From assembly GCA_020854105.1 (NCBI GenBank), contig JADZGB010000032.1, positions 41,664 through 105,663 on the forward strand: a stretch of 64,000 bases of DNA, written 5' to 3'. Position numbers and translations under genes: made by a program. This DNA comes from Burkholderiales bacterium. GTDB lineage: Bacteria > Pseudomonadota > Gammaproteobacteria > Burkholderiales > SHXO01. The notes beneath the pieces are model-generated. The model worked only from the letters and a program-made list of their open reading frames with translations, ran no database searches and had not been told where the DNA came from. Of this stretch, positions 46,043 to 56,340 are shown piece by piece. The first letter of the stretch is position 1, and every line of letters begins with the position of its first letter.

Positions 46043-46990
46043 TCAGGCGTTGCCGAACGCGGCCCGCAGGGCAGCCGCCGCCTCGTCGATCGCCTCGCGG
46101 CCGCCGTCGATGGCGCCTGCCATCGTCATGAAGCCGTGGATCATGCCTGCATGGCAGCTGTACCTTGCCCGCCCGCCTGCGGCCGCGAGGCGATCGGCGT
46201 AGGCCTTGCCCTCGTCCACCAGAGGGTCGTGGCTCGCGGTGATGATCAGCGCAGGGGGCAGGTTCGCGAGCGACGCAGCGAGCAGCGGCGAGGCGCGCCA
46301 ATCGAGCGCCTGTGCCGGCTCGGCGAGATATTGCCGTGCGAAGTAGCGCATGCGCTCCGCCGTGAGCAGATAGCCGGTGCCGAGGCTGCGATACGAGCCG
46401 CTGGTCATGCGCAGGTCGGTGACCGGGTAGAGCAGCACCTGCAGCGCGAGACGCGGGCCGGCGTGGTCGCGCAGGTGCAGCGCGCACACCGCCACCAGGT
46501 TGCCGCCGGCGCTGTCTCCCGCCGCGGCGATGCGCGCGGCATCCACGCCCAGTGCGGTTGCGTTCGCCGCGACGTGCTCGATCGCGGCGATGGCATCCTC
46601 CACGGCGGCCGGGAATCGGTGCTCGGGCGCCAGCCGGTAGTTCACTGCCACCACGCAGCACTGCGCACGGTTGGCGAGCGCGCGGCACAGGCGGTCGTGG
46701 CTGTCCAGGTCGCCGAACACCCAGCCGCCGCCGTGGAAGAACACCAGCGCCGGCAGGGTCCGGGACGCAACGATGCCAAGTGGCCGGTAGAGGCGCATCG
46801 CGACGGCACCGGCCGGACCCGGAAAGCTCGAATCGACGGCGCTGGCGACGGCTTCCTCCGCTGCGAGAAAGGCGGCGCGTCCACGCGTGTACTGCTCGCG
46901 AGCCTGCGCGACCGGGATGCGCTCCGGCGGCGACAGGTTCATGCGCGCGAATGCGTCGATGACTGCCCGCGATTGCGGGTGCACGTTCAT
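46043..46990 (-). CDS. Alpha/beta hydrolase, hormone-sensitive lipase (HSL) family
   Basis: 315 residues from ATG 46990, with GGAG nine bases upstream; the stop of the EamA gene lies directly before it (TGAAATG). HSL family marks: oxyanion hole FFHGGGWVFGDLDSHD, VVAVNYRLAPEHRFPAAVED, nucleophile elbow IAAAGDSAGGNLVA (Ser about 158), catalytic Asp in ITASHDPLVDEGKAY and His in GMIHGFMTM. Such enzymes cleave short-chain esters. No signal peptide. Coupling to an EamA exporter hints at handling of a small ester, but this is inference. Confidence 0.93.
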   Translation of the reverse strand: MNVHPQSRAVIDAFARMNLSPPERIPVAQAREQYTRGRAAFLAAEEAVASAVDSSFPGPAGAVAMRLYRPLGIVASRTLPALVFFHGGGWVFGDLDSHDRLCRALANRAQCCVVAVNYRLAPEHRFPAAVEDAIAAIEHVAANATALGVDAARIAAAGDSAGGNLVAVCALHLRDHAGPRLALQVLLYPVTDLRMTSGSYRSLGTGYLLTAERMRYFARQYLAEPAQALDWRASPLLAASLANLPPALIITASHDPLVDEGKAYADRLAAAGGRARYSCHAGMIHGFMTMAGAIDGGREAIDEAAAALRAAFGNA

Positions 46991-46991
46991 T

Positions 46992-47918
46992 TCACTGGAC
47001 TCCATGCCTGGATGCCGCGTGCGGCGCACCGTAGCCGGTCCGCTCCGCACGCGCCGCGAGAAAGATGCCGCACAGCAGCAGCGCGAACCCGAGCATCTGC
47101 ACGGCGCCGAAACGCTCGTCGAAGAGCAGCCAGGCGAGCAGGGTCGATCCGATCGGTTCACCGAGGATGGCGAGCGCGACGAAGGTCGCGGACAGATGGC
47201 GCAGCGCGTAGTTGAACGCCGTGTGACCGAGCAGCTGCGGACCGAGCGCGAGCGCCGCCATGAACAGCCATGCGCTGGACGAGTGACCCGACCAGGGCGT
47301 TGCAGTGAACGCGTGGGCGAGGCCGAGCAGTACCGCCGCGCTGCCGTATGCCAGACCGATGTACAGGATCAGGCGCATGCGCTCGCGCAATGCGCGGCCC
47401 ACCAGAAGATAGCCCGATGCGGCAAGCGCGCCGAGCAGGGCCAGTGAGTTGCCCAGCAGCGGATTGCGCCCGGGATGCATGCCATGTGCATCGGCGAAGA
47501 AGGTGAGCAACGTGCCGAGCAGCGACAGGCCGATGCCGGCGATGGCGGCGCGTCCCGGGCGCTCGTGCAGGAACAGTGCCGCGGCGAGTGCGACCCACAG
47601 CGGATTGGTGGTGACCAGGATCGTGCTGCTCGCCACCGAGGTATGCTCGAGCGATGCGATCCAGGACCAGAAATGGATGGCGAGCAGCACGCCGGAGGCC
47701 AGCGCAAGCGCCAGGTCGCGCCGGCGCAGGGCGTGCAGGTCGGCATGCGCCGCGCGCAGCGCCGCCGGCAGGAGCAGCGCGGCGGCAAGTCCCAGCCGGA
47801 CCGTGGCGATGGTGAGGGAGTCGACGCCTTCGTCCTGCGCGAGGCGGATCAGGATCGAGGCGGTGGAGACCACCACCACCCCCGCGCCCAGAACGGCCAG
47901 GGGCGGCAGCGTGGTCAT
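46992..47918 (-). CDS. EamA/DMT family transporter
   Basis: 308 residues, ten predicted membrane segments in two EamA repeats (about 5-135 and 150-290). Repeat marks: SILIRLAQDEGVDSLTIATV, LLAIHFWSWIASLEHTSVAS, VTTNPLWVALAAALFLHERP and, in the second half, LGPQLLGHTAFNYALRHLSA plus FVALAILGEPIGSTLLAWLL with the conserved E-P. Members export amino acids, sugars or other metabolites. It is translated just before the HSL-type esterase (one base between stop and start) and 28 bp after DUF1178. Substrate unknown. Confidence 0.92.
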   Translation of the reverse strand: MTTLPPLAVLGAGVVVVSTASILIRLAQDEGVDSLTIATVRLGLAAALLLPAALRAAHADLHALRRRDLALALASGVLLAIHFWSWIASLEHTSVASSTILVTTNPLWVALAAALFLHERPGRAAIAGIGLSLLGTLLTFFADAHGMHPGRNPLLGNSLALLGALAASGYLLVGRALRERMRLILYIGLAYGSAAVLLGLAHAFTATPWSGHSSSAWLFMAALALGPQLLGHTAFNYALRHLSATFVALAILGEPIGSTLLAWLLFDERFGAVQMLGFALLLCGIFLAARAERTGYGAPHAASRHGVQ

Positions 47919-47946
47919 GACGGACGGTCGGGTGCTGCGCGCTGCG

Positions 47947-48375
47947 CTAGTGCAGCTTGTCCTTCGGAAGCACGGGCACCGGCAGGGAGAATACCTCGAT
48001 CCCCTCTTCCTGCAGTTCTTTCGTATCCTGCGCGGTAGCCAGACCGCGGATGGCGCGGTCGGGGGCTTCCCTGTAGTGGATGGCGCGGGCCTCGTCGGCG
48101 AAGCGGGGACCGACGTCCACGGTGCTCTGGAGGACGAATTCGACGAACTTCCTGCGCATGCTCTCCAGCAGTTCCGGATTGGCCATCACGGCCTGACCAT
48201 TGTCGCCGCCGCCGGTCTGCACGTAGGGCGCCGACGGCTGCTTCTGAACGCTGGAAGATCCGCACATCGGGCAGGCCAGCTGACCGGCCTCGTGCTGGTG
48301 CGAGAAGGCTTCGGGGGAGGCGAACCAACCCTCGAAGCGGTGGGCATTCTCGCACAACAAATCGTAGACGATCAT
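47947..48375 (-). CDS. DUF1178 family protein
   Basis: 142 residues. Marks: MIVYDLLCENAHRFEGWFAS, then a CxxC pair in LACPMCGSSSVQKQ, and a helical centre MRRKFVEFVLQSTVDVGPRF; the ending EGIEVFSLPVPVLPKDKLH is typical. The early C8 and later CPMC form a likely zinc ribbon related to FmdB-type regulatory zinc ribbons. Found in beta- and alphaproteobacteria, often beside Nudix or carbon-nitrogen hydrolase genes; function unknown. It heads a minus-strand run with the EamA and esterase genes. Confidence 0.93.
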   Translation of the reverse strand: MIVYDLLCENAHRFEGWFASPEAFSHQHEAGQLACPMCGSSSVQKQPSAPYVQTGGGDNGQAVMANPELLESMRRKFVEFVLQSTVDVGPRFADEARAIHYREAPDRAIRGLATAQDTKELQEEGIEVFSLPVPVLPKDKLH

Positions 48376-48528
48376 GATTCTTACTCTTGTCAGGTCTCCC
48401 CGGAAGTCTAGTGGGGACGGGTCGCCGGGACAAGCCGGCGGTGCGCGTTCGCGGTCACGACACTGTGAACGGGCGACGTTTTCCCCGGTTTACATTGAAA
48501 ACTGCAGCGCACACGCCGGGGCCGAGGG

Positions 48529-49503
48529 GTGGCGCGGGTGAGTGCGAGCCTCGGCCGGGACGCCAGCGTGACGCGGCGCGTGCCCACCGGGCTGGCGGAT
48601 ACGCCTGCTGGCCAGGCGCTCGCGGCGCTCGAGGCGGGCGGCTTCGAGCATGTCGAGCACCTCTACGTGGTCGATGCCGATGGCGTGCTGATCGGCCGGG
48701 TCGAGCTGTCGGATCTGTTCGACGCCCAACCCGGCACGGCGCTGCGTGCACTGATGCGCGCGCCGCTGCCGGCGCATGCGTCGTGGTCGCAGGAGCGGAT
48801 CGCGTCGCACGCGCTGCGCCATGCGCTCACTGCCGTGGCGCTGACCGACGCGCGCGGACGTCTCGTCGGCGTCGTCCCGCCGCGCACGCTGTTGCGTGCA
48901 TTGCGCCGCGAGCACGTGGAAGATCTCCACCGCCTCGCCGGTATCCGCGCGGAATCGTCCCAAGCGCGCGAGGCGATCGAAGCACCGCCGGCGCGGCGCG
49001 CGCGCGATCGCCTGCCCTGGCTGCTGCTCGGCCTGCTCGGCAGCGTCATCGCCACCAGCATCGTCGCCAACTACGAGGCCGCATTGTCCTCGCGCGTGGC
49101 GTTGGCCTTCTTCATTCCGGGGATCGTCTACCTCGCCGATGCCATCGGCACGCAGACTGAAGCGATCGCCGTGCGCGGACTCTCGCTCAGCCACGTGCCG
49201 CTGCGCACGCTCATCGCCGGCGAGATGCGTACCGGCGTGCTCATCGGGCTCACGCTCGGCGCAGTGTGCTTCCCGCTGATCTGGCTGGTTTTCGGGGACG
49301 CGCGCCTGGGCGCGGTGGTTGCACTGTCGCTCGTGGCTGCGGGCACCGTCGCCACGACCCTGGGCCTGCTGTTCCCATGGCTGCTCGCGCATCTGGGGCG
49401 CGATCCGGCGTACGGCAGCGGACCGATCGCGACCATTGTCCAGGACGTCATGTCGCTGCTGATCTACTTCGCCATCGCCCACGCGATGCTGGCCGCATCG
49501 TGA
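48529..49503 (+). CDS. Short MgtE-like divalent cation transporter without N domain
   Basis: 324 residues from GTG 48529 (GTG 48538 possible). A pair of CBS-type halves occupies about 25-140 (FEHVEHLYVVDADGVLIGRV, ALTDARGRLVGVVPPRTLLR). After a linker come five membrane segments: LPWLLLGLLGSVIATSIVAN, FFIPGIVYLADAIGTQTEAI, GVLIGLTLGAVCFPLIWLVF, ALSLVAAGTVATTLGLLFPW and GSGPIATIVQDVMSLLIYFA. IGTQTEAIAVRG replaces the GGNSGNQ selectivity motif of true MgtE (40956-42398), and the N domain is missing. So it may be a different cation exporter or channel (SLC41-like). The stop overlaps the GTG option of the DUF445 gene. Confidence 0.85.
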   Translation: MARVSASLGRDASVTRRVPTGLADTPAGQALAALEAGGFEHVEHLYVVDADGVLIGRVELSDLFDAQPGTALRALMRAPLPAHASWSQERIASHALRHALTAVALTDARGRLVGVVPPRTLLRALRREHVEDLHRLAGIRAESSQAREAIEAPPARRARDRLPWLLLGLLGSVIATSIVANYEAALSSRVALAFFIPGIVYLADAIGTQTEAIAVRGLSLSHVPLRTLIAGEMRTGVLIGLTLGAVCFPLIWLVFGDARLGAVVALSLVAAGTVATTLGLLFPWLLAHLGRDPAYGSGPIATIVQDVMSLLIYFAIAHAMLAAS

Positions 49504-49505
49504 GC

Positions 49506-50792
49506 ATGCCGCGCGGGCATCCCGGCGGCCCTGCGTCGGCGTCCGACGAAGGCGCGCGGGCGCTGCGCCTGCGCCGCATGCAGCGTGCCGCCACGGGGCT
49601 GCTCGGCTTGGTGGCGCTCGTGTACGTCGTGGCACGCCTGTACGAGGCCGCGCATCCCGCCATCGGCTACCTGCGCGCGTTCTGTGAAGCCGCCCTGGTC
49701 GGCGGGCTGGCGGACTGGTTCGCGGTCACCGCGCTGTTCCGCCATCCCCTGCGCATCCCGCTTCCGCACACCGCGATCGTTCCGCGCAACAAGGACCGCA
49801 TCGGCCGCACGCTGGGCGAGTTCGTGCAGCGGCACTTCCTGTCCGACGACGTGGTCGTCGCCCGCCTGGCCGACATCGACTTCGCACGCATCGCCTCGCG
49901 CTGGCTGGCCGATGCGCAGCGCACCGGACCGGTGATCGAGCACGTGGCGCGCTGGGTGCCGCAAGTGCTCGACACCGTGGCGCACGAGCCGGCGCGCCAC
50001 TTCCTGCAGCAGAACCTCGTTGCCGCACTCGGACGCATCGAGTTCGCACCGCTGGCGGGGAACGTTCTCGAGATCCTGACGGCAAACGACCAGCATCAGC
50101 GCCTGCTGGACGAAATGCTGGCGCAGGCGCACCGCTTCCTCGCGGAGGCCGAGCCCGAGATCCGCGTGAAGGTGCGGGAGCGGACCGCGTGGCTGTGGCA
50201 TAAGCTTGGCGTGGACGAGGCGATCTCCGATCGCCTGATCCGTGCCGCCGAGGAATCCCTCGCGGAGATCGCCGAGGATCCGCAGCACGCACTGCGTCAG
50301 CGTTTCGCCTCGGTGGTGCACGACTACATCCGCGACCTGCGCGAGTCGCCCGAGCATCGCGCGCGCGCCGAGCGGTTCAAGCAGTCGCTGATCGATCACC
50401 CGCTGCTGGGCGAGTACCTCGGACAGGTGTGGGATCGGCTGCGCGAGCGCGTGCGCGAGGATGCGTGCGCTCCCGGTTCGCGTCTGCGCGCCGGCCTGCA
50501 GGACGCCGTACGTGCCGTCGGCAAGGGCGTGCTCGCCGACGACGCCGTGGCGGACGCGCTCAATGGCTGGCTGCGGCGGGCGCTGGCCGACCTGGTGCGG
50601 CAGCGCCGCCAGGCCGTTGCCGCACTCATCGAGGACACCGTACGGCGCTGGGACGCGAGCGCGTTCACGCAGCGCATCGAACTGGCGATCGGCCGCGACC
50701 TCCAGTACATCCGCGTGAACGGCACCTTGATCGGCGGCAGCATCGGCCTGCTGATCCACGCCGTGTCGGGTTTCCTGCCCAGCCTGGGTTGA
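49506..50792 (+). CDS. DUF445 (YjiN-type) membrane-associated protein
   Basis: 428 residues from ATG 49506 (GTG 49500, overlapping the upstream stop, is equally possible). DUF445 marks: an N-terminal membrane segment AATGLLGLVALVYVVARLYE, the signature FCEAALVGGLADWFAVTALF with FRHPLRIPLPHTAIVPRNKD, then RIGRTLGEFVQRHFL, a long helical middle, and a C-terminal segment VNGTLIGGSIGLLIHAVSGF that anchors the other end. Function of the family is unknown. It is likely co-transcribed with the short MgtE-like gene. Confidence 0.93.
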   Translation: MPRGHPGGPASASDEGARALRLRRMQRAATGLLGLVALVYVVARLYEAAHPAIGYLRAFCEAALVGGLADWFAVTALFRHPLRIPLPHTAIVPRNKDRIGRTLGEFVQRHFLSDDVVVARLADIDFARIASRWLADAQRTGPVIEHVARWVPQVLDTVAHEPARHFLQQNLVAALGRIEFAPLAGNVLEILTANDQHQRLLDEMLAQAHRFLAEAEPEIRVKVRERTAWLWHKLGVDEAISDRLIRAAEESLAEIAEDPQHALRQRFASVVHDYIRDLRESPEHRARAERFKQSLIDHPLLGEYLGQVWDRLRERVREDACAPGSRLRAGLQDAVRAVGKGVLADDAVADALNGWLRRALADLVRQRRQAVAALIEDTVRRWDASAFTQRIELAIGRDLQYIRVNGTLIGGSIGLLIHAVSGFLPSLG

Positions 50793-51147
50793 ACCGTTCA
50801 GGGAGGGTGCGCCAGCAGTCTCCAGCAGGTCGGGTGTGGAGGCCGGCGCCAGAATAGCCGGCGCCTACCGGGCCCAGCCGCCAGACGGTCCACGCTGCGC
50901 CAGACGATGCAGGCTGCGCCGGCCGCGGCCAGCACGGCCGGTGCAGCCTGGGTGCGCAGGATCAGGCGGCCGGTACGGGAGTGCGACATCGCGGCAGAAT
51001 GTACATGGCCGCCCGGGGGCAAGGCGCGGCCGGGACCGGCCACAGGAGAGGTGTCGCGGGGTCCCGCCCGCGGCGGCGTTCACCCGGACCGTTGCCGGAA
51101 TGCCGCGGACGGGTTCAAATAGCTGTTTCAGCCGATGGAGGGGTGCC
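50793..51147. other. Intergenic region of 355 bp before the Usp gene
   Basis: No convincing gene or RNA seen. GCCGGCGCC occurs twice (50842-50850 and 50857-50865), able to form a short hairpin. Upstream of the Usp gene there is an AT-richer spot, GTTCAAATAG (near 51113), which may hold its promoter, but no clear -35/-10 pair. Confidence 0.5.
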
Positions 51148-51612
51148 ATGCAGAAAGTACTCGTGCCTGTCGATGGCTCGGTTCGCGCCGAGGCGGCGGT
51201 GAAGGAGGCGATCCGGCTCGCGAAGGTGGGGGCGGTGCGCGAAGTGCACGTCCTCAACGTGCAGGCCAACATCTTCTCCGAGCCGAGCATGGTGTATCTC
51301 GAGCCCGAGAAGATGGACACCTACTATTACCAGCAGAGCGACAAGGCGCTGGCCGGCGCCGCCGACCTGCTGCGGCAGGCCGGGGTGTCTTTCACCGTAC
51401 ACCGGGCGGTGGGGCCGGTGGCCGAGATCATCGTCGAACGCGCCCGCCAGCTCGAATGCGACGCCATCGTCATGAGCACGCGCGGCCACGGAAAGGTCGT
51501 GGGCATGCTGCTGGGATCGGTGTCGAACAAGGTGCTGCACCTGTCGCACGTGCCGGTCACGCTGGTGCGCGAACCGGAGACCGACTTCTCCGGAAGGCTG
51601 ATGGCGTCCTGA
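51148..51612 (+). CDS. Universal stress protein (UspA family)
   Basis: 154 residues, GGAGGGG before the ATG. One Usp domain: MQKVLVPVDGSVRAEAAVKE at the start and the ATP-binding motif G-x2-G-x9-G-(S/T) in MSTRGHGKVVGMLLGSVSNK near the end, followed by VLHLSHVPVTLVRE. So it is of the nucleotide-binding type. Role in stress survival is known for the family only in general terms. A dispersed repeat block follows directly. Confidence 0.94.
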   Translation: MQKVLVPVDGSVRAEAAVKEAIRLAKVGAVREVHVLNVQANIFSEPSMVYLEPEKMDTYYYQQSDKALAGAADLLRQAGVSFTVHRAVGPVAEIIVERARQLECDAIVMSTRGHGKVVGMLLGSVSNKVLHLSHVPVTLVREPETDFSGRLMAS

Positions 51613-51624
51613 TGTCGCAAGCCG

Positions 51625-51753
51625 CCATCCCGGCGTAACTCGGGATCCAGCAAATTGCGCTGGGCCCCGGCTTTCGCCGGGGCGACGTGGGTGTCGTCAT
51701 TCCGCCGCGTGAAAGCCTGCCCCGGAATGCTTAAATCCGGGGCCGGGATCCAG
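51625..51753. repeat. Dispersed palindromic repeat, copy 4 (reverse orientation)
   Basis: Contains CATCCCGGCGTAACTCGGGATCCAG trimmed at its core CTCGGGATCCAG (51641-51651), the palindrome CCCCGGCTTTCGCCGGGG (51665-51682) and, reversed, the 60-bp block of copies 1 and 3 (51695-51753). Its right end overlaps the last seven codons and the stop of the trpB2 gene. Confidence 0.8.
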
Positions 51754-53116
51754 CCTCCTTCACGCTCGGCAAGCCCGACAGCGCCATCGCCAGTTCCTGC
51801 TCGTCGTAGTCGTGATCGGCCAGCCTGCCGGCGAAATAGTCGGTGTAGGCCTGCATGTCGAAATGTCCGTGACCGCACAGATTGAACAGGATGGCGCGAC
51901 TCACGCCTTCTTCCTTGCAGCGCAGGGCCTCGTCGATGGCGCCCTTGACCGCGTGGTTCGCCTCCGGCGCCGGCACGATGCCCTCGTGGCGCGCGAAGAA
52001 CACGCCTGCCTCGAAGCAGGCGATCTGGTGGTAGGCGCGTGCCTCGATCAGCCCGAGCTCCTTGACGTGCGAGACCAGCGGCGCCATGCCGTGGTAGCGC
52101 AGACCGCCGGCATGGAATCCCGGCGGGATGAAGCTCGATCCGAGCGTGTGCATCTTCACCAGCGGCGTGAGGTGTCCGGTGTCGCCGAAATCATAGGCAT
52201 ACCTGCCCCGCGTGAGGCTCGGGCAGGCGGCGGGCTCGACGGCGATCACGCGCACCTTCCTGCCCCCGCGCAGTTCCTCGCCCATGAACGGGAAGGCGAT
52301 GCCCGCGAAGTTCGAACCGCCGCCGGTGCAGCCGACGATCACGTCCGGATAGTCATCGGCCAGTTCCAGCTGTTTCATCGCCTCCACGCCGACTACCGTC
52401 TGGTGAAGGAGAACGTGGTTGAGCACCGAGCCCAGCGCGTACTTCGTGTCCTCACGCTGCGCGGCGATCTCGACCGCCTCGGAGATCGCGATGCCCAGAC
52501 TGCCGTTGCTGTCCGGGGTCGCCGCCAGGATGCGCCGGCCCACCTCCGTCTCCATCGACGGACTGGCGATGCAGCGTGCGCCATAGGTTTCCATCAGCGC
52601 GCGGCGGTAGGGCTTGTGGTTGAACGACACCTTCACCATGAACACCTGGATCTCGAGCCCGAACAGCGCGCCGGCGAAGGCCAGCGACGACCCCCACTGC
52701 CCTGCGCCGGTCTCGGTGGTGATGCGCTTGACGCCAGCTTCCTTGTTGTAGAACGCCTGCGCCACGGCGGTGTTCGGCTTGTGGCTGCCGGCCGGGCTCA
52801 CGCCCTCGTACTTGTAGTAGATGCGCGCCGGGGTCTGCAGCGCCTGCTCCAGGCGCCGCGCACGGAACAGCGGCGCCGGACGCCACTGCCGATACACCTC
52901 GCGCACGGGATCGGGTATCTCGATCTCGCGCTCGGTGCTCACCTCCTGCGCGATGATGGACATGGGAAAGAGCGGAGCGAGGTCGTCCGGTCCCAGGGGC
53001 TGATGCGTGCCCGGATGCAGCACCGGCGGCAGCGGAGCGGGCAGATCGGCCGCGATGTTGTACCAGGTGCGCGGTATCTGGCTCTCGTCCAGCACGTACT
53101 TCACGCTCTCTTCCAT
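51731..53116 (-). CDS. TrpB2-type tryptophan synthase beta-like enzyme
   Basis: 461 residues, PLP enzyme. TrpB2 proteins condense indole (or O-phosphoserine-derived aminoacrylate) to tryptophan, often without TrpA. Marks of the TrpB2 class: [20 protein letters not shown] (long N-terminal extension), [18 protein letters not shown] lysine in [34 protein letters not shown], the phosphate loop [14 protein letters not shown], and the C-terminal NLCGHGHFD. No other trp gene is near. The last seven residues (about GSRPRI) and the stop are supplied by a dispersed repeat that abuts the gene. It follows the RND pump gene by 87 bp. Confidence 0.93.
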   Translation of the reverse strand: MEESVKYVLDESQIPRTWYNIAADLPAPLPPVLHPGTHQPLGPDDLAPLFPMSIIAQEVSTEREIEIPDPVREVYRQWRPAPLFRARRLEQALQTPARIYYKYEGVSPAGSHKPNTAVAQAFYNKEAGVKRITTETGAGQWGSSLAFAGALFGLEIQVFMVKVSFNHKPYRRALMETYGARCIASPSMETEVGRRILAATPDSNGSLGIAISEAVEIAAQREDTKYALGSVLNHVLLHQTVVGVEAMKQLELADDYPDVIVGCTGGGSNFAGIAFPFMGEELRGGRKVRVIAVEPAACPSLTRGRYAYDFGDTGHLTPLVKMHTLGSSFIPPGFHAGGLRYHGMAPLVSHVKELGLIEARAYHQIACFEAGVFFARHEGIVPAPEANHAVKGAIDEALRCKEEGVSRAILFNLCGHGHFDMQAYTDYFAGRLADHDYDEQELAMALSGLPSVKEAGSRPRI

Positions 53117-53203
53117 CGGATCCTCCAGTCTCGGTGCCCGGAATTATAGGAAGCGCCCGAGCGGCGCAGCGGCCCGGATGTGGGCATCCTGATCCAGATC
53201 AAG

Positions 53204-56200
53204 TCAGGCCGGCGCGCCGCTGTGGCGCACCGGGCGGCGGCGCGACCACCACGCCTGGAAGCGCTCCATGTAGACGAAGATCACCGGCGTGATGTAGAGG
53301 GTGAGCACCTGCGACACCACCAGTCCGCCGACCACGGCCAGTCCGAGCGGCCGGCGCGCCTCGGCGCCGCCGCCGAAGGCGAGTGCGATCGGCAGGGTAC
53401 CGACCAGGGCCGCCATCGTCGTCATCATGATCGGACGGAAGCGTGTCAGCGCCGCCTGGTAGATCGCGTCGGCGGGCGAGACCTGCCCGTCGCGCTGACG
53501 ATCGATGGCGAAGTCGATCATCATGATGGCGTTCTTCTTCACGATGCCGATCAGCATCAGCAGGCCGACCCAGCCGTAGATGTCCAGCTCGGGGTGGAAC
53601 AGGTACAGCGTGAGCAGCGCGCCCAGCACCGCCGAGGGCAGGCCGGACAGGATCGTGAGCGGGTGGATCAGGCTCTCGTACAGGATGCCCAGGATCAGGT
53701 AGATCACGAACACGGCCATCAGCAGCAGCATCGGCATGCCGACCAGCGAGGACTGGAAGGCCTGGGCGGTGCCCTGGAAGCTGGCGCTGAGGGTGGCCGG
53801 TGCGCGCAGTTCGGCGATCGCGGCATTGGTGCGCTCGACGCCTTCGCTCAGCGCCACGCCGGGGGCCAGGTTGAACGACAGGTTGACGGCGGGAAGCTGG
53901 CCCAGGTGGTTGATGGACAGCGGGCCGACCGAGGTCTCGATGCTCGCCACCGCGCCCAGCGGCACCAGCTGGCCGCTGGATGATCGCACGTGCAGCAGGT
54001 CCAGCGCCCAGGCTTCGCGCTGGTACTGCGGTTCCAGTTCCAGCACCACCCAGAACTCGTTGCTCGGCGTGTAGATGGTCGAGACCTGACGCGAACCGAA
54101 GGCATTGAACAGGGCGTTCTCGATCTGCTCGGGCGTCAGCCCGAGGGCGGAGGCCTTGTCGCGCAGGATCCTGATCTCGACCTGCGTGTTCTTGATCTGC
54201 AGGTCGGAGGCCACGTCCTGGATCCCGGGGATCGAGCGCATGCGCGTCTCGATCTTCGGGGCCCACTCGTACAGCTCGTCCAGGTCGGCGCTCTGCAGGG
54301 CCAGCTGGTACTGGCTCTTGGTGATCACGCCGCCGAGCCGGATGGTCGGCAGGTTCTGCAGGAAGACCTTCAACCCCGGCATGTCGATCAGCTGCGGGCG
54401 CAGCATCTGCATGATGGCGTCGGCGGACGGACGTTCGTTGCGCGGATCGAGCGTGATCACCGCGCGCCCGAGGTTCATCTGCAGGCTGGAGCCGCCCACC
54501 CCGATGAAGGACATGGTGTCCTTGACGTAGGGATTCTCGCGGATCTTCGCCACGGCAAGCTGCTGCTGACGGTACATCGCCTCGAACGAGATGTCCTGCG
54601 GGCCCTCGGTGAAGGCGAACAGCTGGCCCGTATCCTCCGTGGGCAGAAAGCCCTTGGGGATCGCCACGCCCAGCCAGATCGCCGTGGCGCTGGTGAGCGC
54701 GAATACCAGCATGGTCACGCGCGGAAAGCGCATGGTCCTGCGCAGGCTTCGTGCGTAGCCGTCGCGCACCGCGTCGAACACGCGCTCGACGGCCATGTAG
54801 GCGCGTCCGTGGCGCTGAGCGTGTCCGGCCCGCAGCCAGCGTCCGCACAGCATCGGGGTCAGCGTGAGCGAGACGAAACCGGAGATCAGGATGGCCGCGA
54901 TGATGGTGATGGCGAACTCGTGCAGCAGGCGTCCTACCACGCCGCCCATGAACAGCACCGGTACGAACACCACGGCGAGCGAGAGCGTCATCGACAGCAC
55001 GGTGAAGGCGATCTCGCGCGAGCCGTCGAGAGTGGCCTGCAGCGGCGTCTTGCCCATCTCCAGGTGGCGCGCGATGTTCTCCAGCACGACGATGGCGTCG
55101 TCGACGACGAAGCCCACGCACAGCGTCAGCGCCAGCAGCGAGAGCGTGTCGATGCTGAAGTCGAACATGTACATCACTGCGAAGGTGCCGACGATGGACA
55201 GCGGCAGCGCCGCGGTGGGGATCACCGTGGCCGAAAGATTGCGCAGGAACAGGAAGATGACCATCACCACCAGCACCAGCGCCAGCACCAGCGTGAACTG
55301 CACCTCGTGCACGGCCTCGCGGATGCCCTCGGTGCGATCGAACAGCACGTCGATGTTCACGCCCGGTGGCACCTGCTCGCGGAAGGTCGGCAGCAGTTCG
55401 CGGATGCGGTCCACCACCTCGACGGTGTTGGTCCCGGGCTGGCGCTGGATGCCGAGCAGGATGCCGCGCTTGTCGTTGAACCAGGCGGCCACGCGGTTGT
55501 TCTGCACGCTGTCCACCGCCTGCCCGATGTCCTTCACGCGCACCGGTGCACCATTGCGGTAGGCGACGATGACCTCGGCGAAGCCCGCGGCGTCGTGGAG
55601 CTTGCTGTTGGTCATCACCGAGGCCGAGCGCTCCGTTCCCTGCAGCACGCCCGTGGGCAGGTTCGGATTGTTCTGGGTGAGCGCCCGCTCCACCTCGTCG
55701 ATGCCGATGCCGCGCGCGGCCAGCGCCTTGGGATCGACCTGCACGCGTACGGCGTAGGCCTGCGAGCCGTACACCAGCACCTGCGCCACGCCGCTGATCA
55801 TCGAGATGCGCTGCGCCATCATGGTCTCGGCGTAGTCGTTCACGCGGTACAGCGGCAGCGTGTCCGAGGTCAGCGCGAGGTAGTAGATCGCCTGGTCTGC
55901 GGGGTTGACCTTGCGGTAGGACGGCGGCACGGTCATGTCCGGCGGCAACTGGCGCCGCGCCAGCGAGATGGCGGTCTGCACGTCCTGCGCGGCGGCGTCG
56001 ATGTTGCGATCGAGTTCGAACTGCAGCGTGATCTGCGTGGTGCCCTGCGTACTGGAGGAGGTCATCTGCTCCAGGCCGGCGATGGTGGAGAACTGCTTCT
56101 CCAGCGGCGTGGCCACCGCGGTGGCCATGGTCTCCGGGCTGGCACCCGGCAGCTCCGCGCGCACCTGCAGGGTGGGAAAGTCGACATTGGGTAGCTGCGC

Positions 56201-56302
56201 AACCGGCAGCTTGCGGTAGGCGAGGATGCCGAAGGCGAGCAGGCCGACCATGACCAGCAGGGTCATGACCGGACGGCGGATGAACGGTTCGGAGAGGTTC
56301 AT
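53204..56302 (-). CDS. RND-family efflux pump, inner-membrane subunit (MdtB/MdtC/MuxB type)
   Basis: 1032 residues, twelve membrane segments in two halves with two large periplasmic loops. Marks: [40 protein letters not shown], the proton-relay Asp pair in [18 protein letters not shown] (about 400-417), [40 protein letters not shown], and in the second half [20 protein letters not shown] and [20 protein letters not shown]. It pumps drugs or other compounds out with a periplasmic adaptor and an outer-membrane factor. The adaptor gene is upstream, separated by a repeat element; no tolC-type gene is in the window. Confidence 0.95.
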   Translation of the reverse strand: MNLSEPFIRRPVMTLLVMVGLLAFGILAYRKLPVAQLPNVDFPTLQVRAELPGASPETMATAVATPLEKQFSTIAGLEQMTSSSTQGTTQITLQFELDRNIDAAAQDVQTAISLARRQLPPDMTVPPSYRKVNPADQAIYYLALTSDTLPLYRVNDYAETMMAQRISMISGVAQVLVYGSQAYAVRVQVDPKALAARGIGIDEVERALTQNNPNLPTGVLQGTERSASVMTNSKLHDAAGFAEVIVAYRNGAPVRVKDIGQAVDSVQNNRVAAWFNDKRGILLGIQRQPGTNTVEVVDRIRELLPTFREQVPPGVNIDVLFDRTEGIREAVHEVQFTLVLALVLVVMVIFLFLRNLSATVIPTAALPLSIVGTFAVMYMFDFSIDTLSLLALTLCVGFVVDDAIVVLENIARHLEMGKTPLQATLDGSREIAFTVLSMTLSLAVVFVPVLFMGGVVGRLLHEFAITIIAAILISGFVSLTLTPMLCGRWLRAGHAQRHGRAYMAVERVFDAVRDGYARSLRRTMRFPRVTMLVFALTSATAIWLGVAIPKGFLPTEDTGQLFAFTEGPQDISFEAMYRQQQLAVAKIRENPYVKDTMSFIGVGGSSLQMNLGRAVITLDPRNERPSADAIMQMLRPQLIDMPGLKVFLQNLPTIRLGGVITKSQYQLALQSADLDELYEWAPKIETRMRSIPGIQDVASDLQIKNTQVEIRILRDKASALGLTPEQIENALFNAFGSRQVSTIYTPSNEFWVVLELEPQYQREAWALDLLHVRSSSGQLVPLGAVASIETSVGPLSINHLGQLPAVNLSFNLAPGVALSEGVERTNAAIAELRAPATLSASFQGTAQAFQSSLVGMPMLLLMAVFVIYLILGILYESLIHPLTILSGLPSAVLGALLTLYLFHPELDIYGWVGLLMLIGIVKKNAIMMIDFAIDRQRDGQVSPADAIYQAALTRFRPIMMTTMAALVGTLPIALAFGGGAEARRPLGLAVVGGLVVSQVLTLYITPVIFVYMERFQAWWSRRRPVRHSGAPA

Positions 56303-56340
56303 GCGTGTTCAACCATCAGGGCATGTCGACCACCAGGCAG

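Noticed and set aside
53199..56312. A second open frame of about 1037 codons on the same strand as the RND pump
   Set aside because: It covers the pump gene in another frame with an Arg/His/Pro-rich, low-complexity product and no motif. Long stop-free frames are expected in GC-rich genes; the pump frame has full family motifs.
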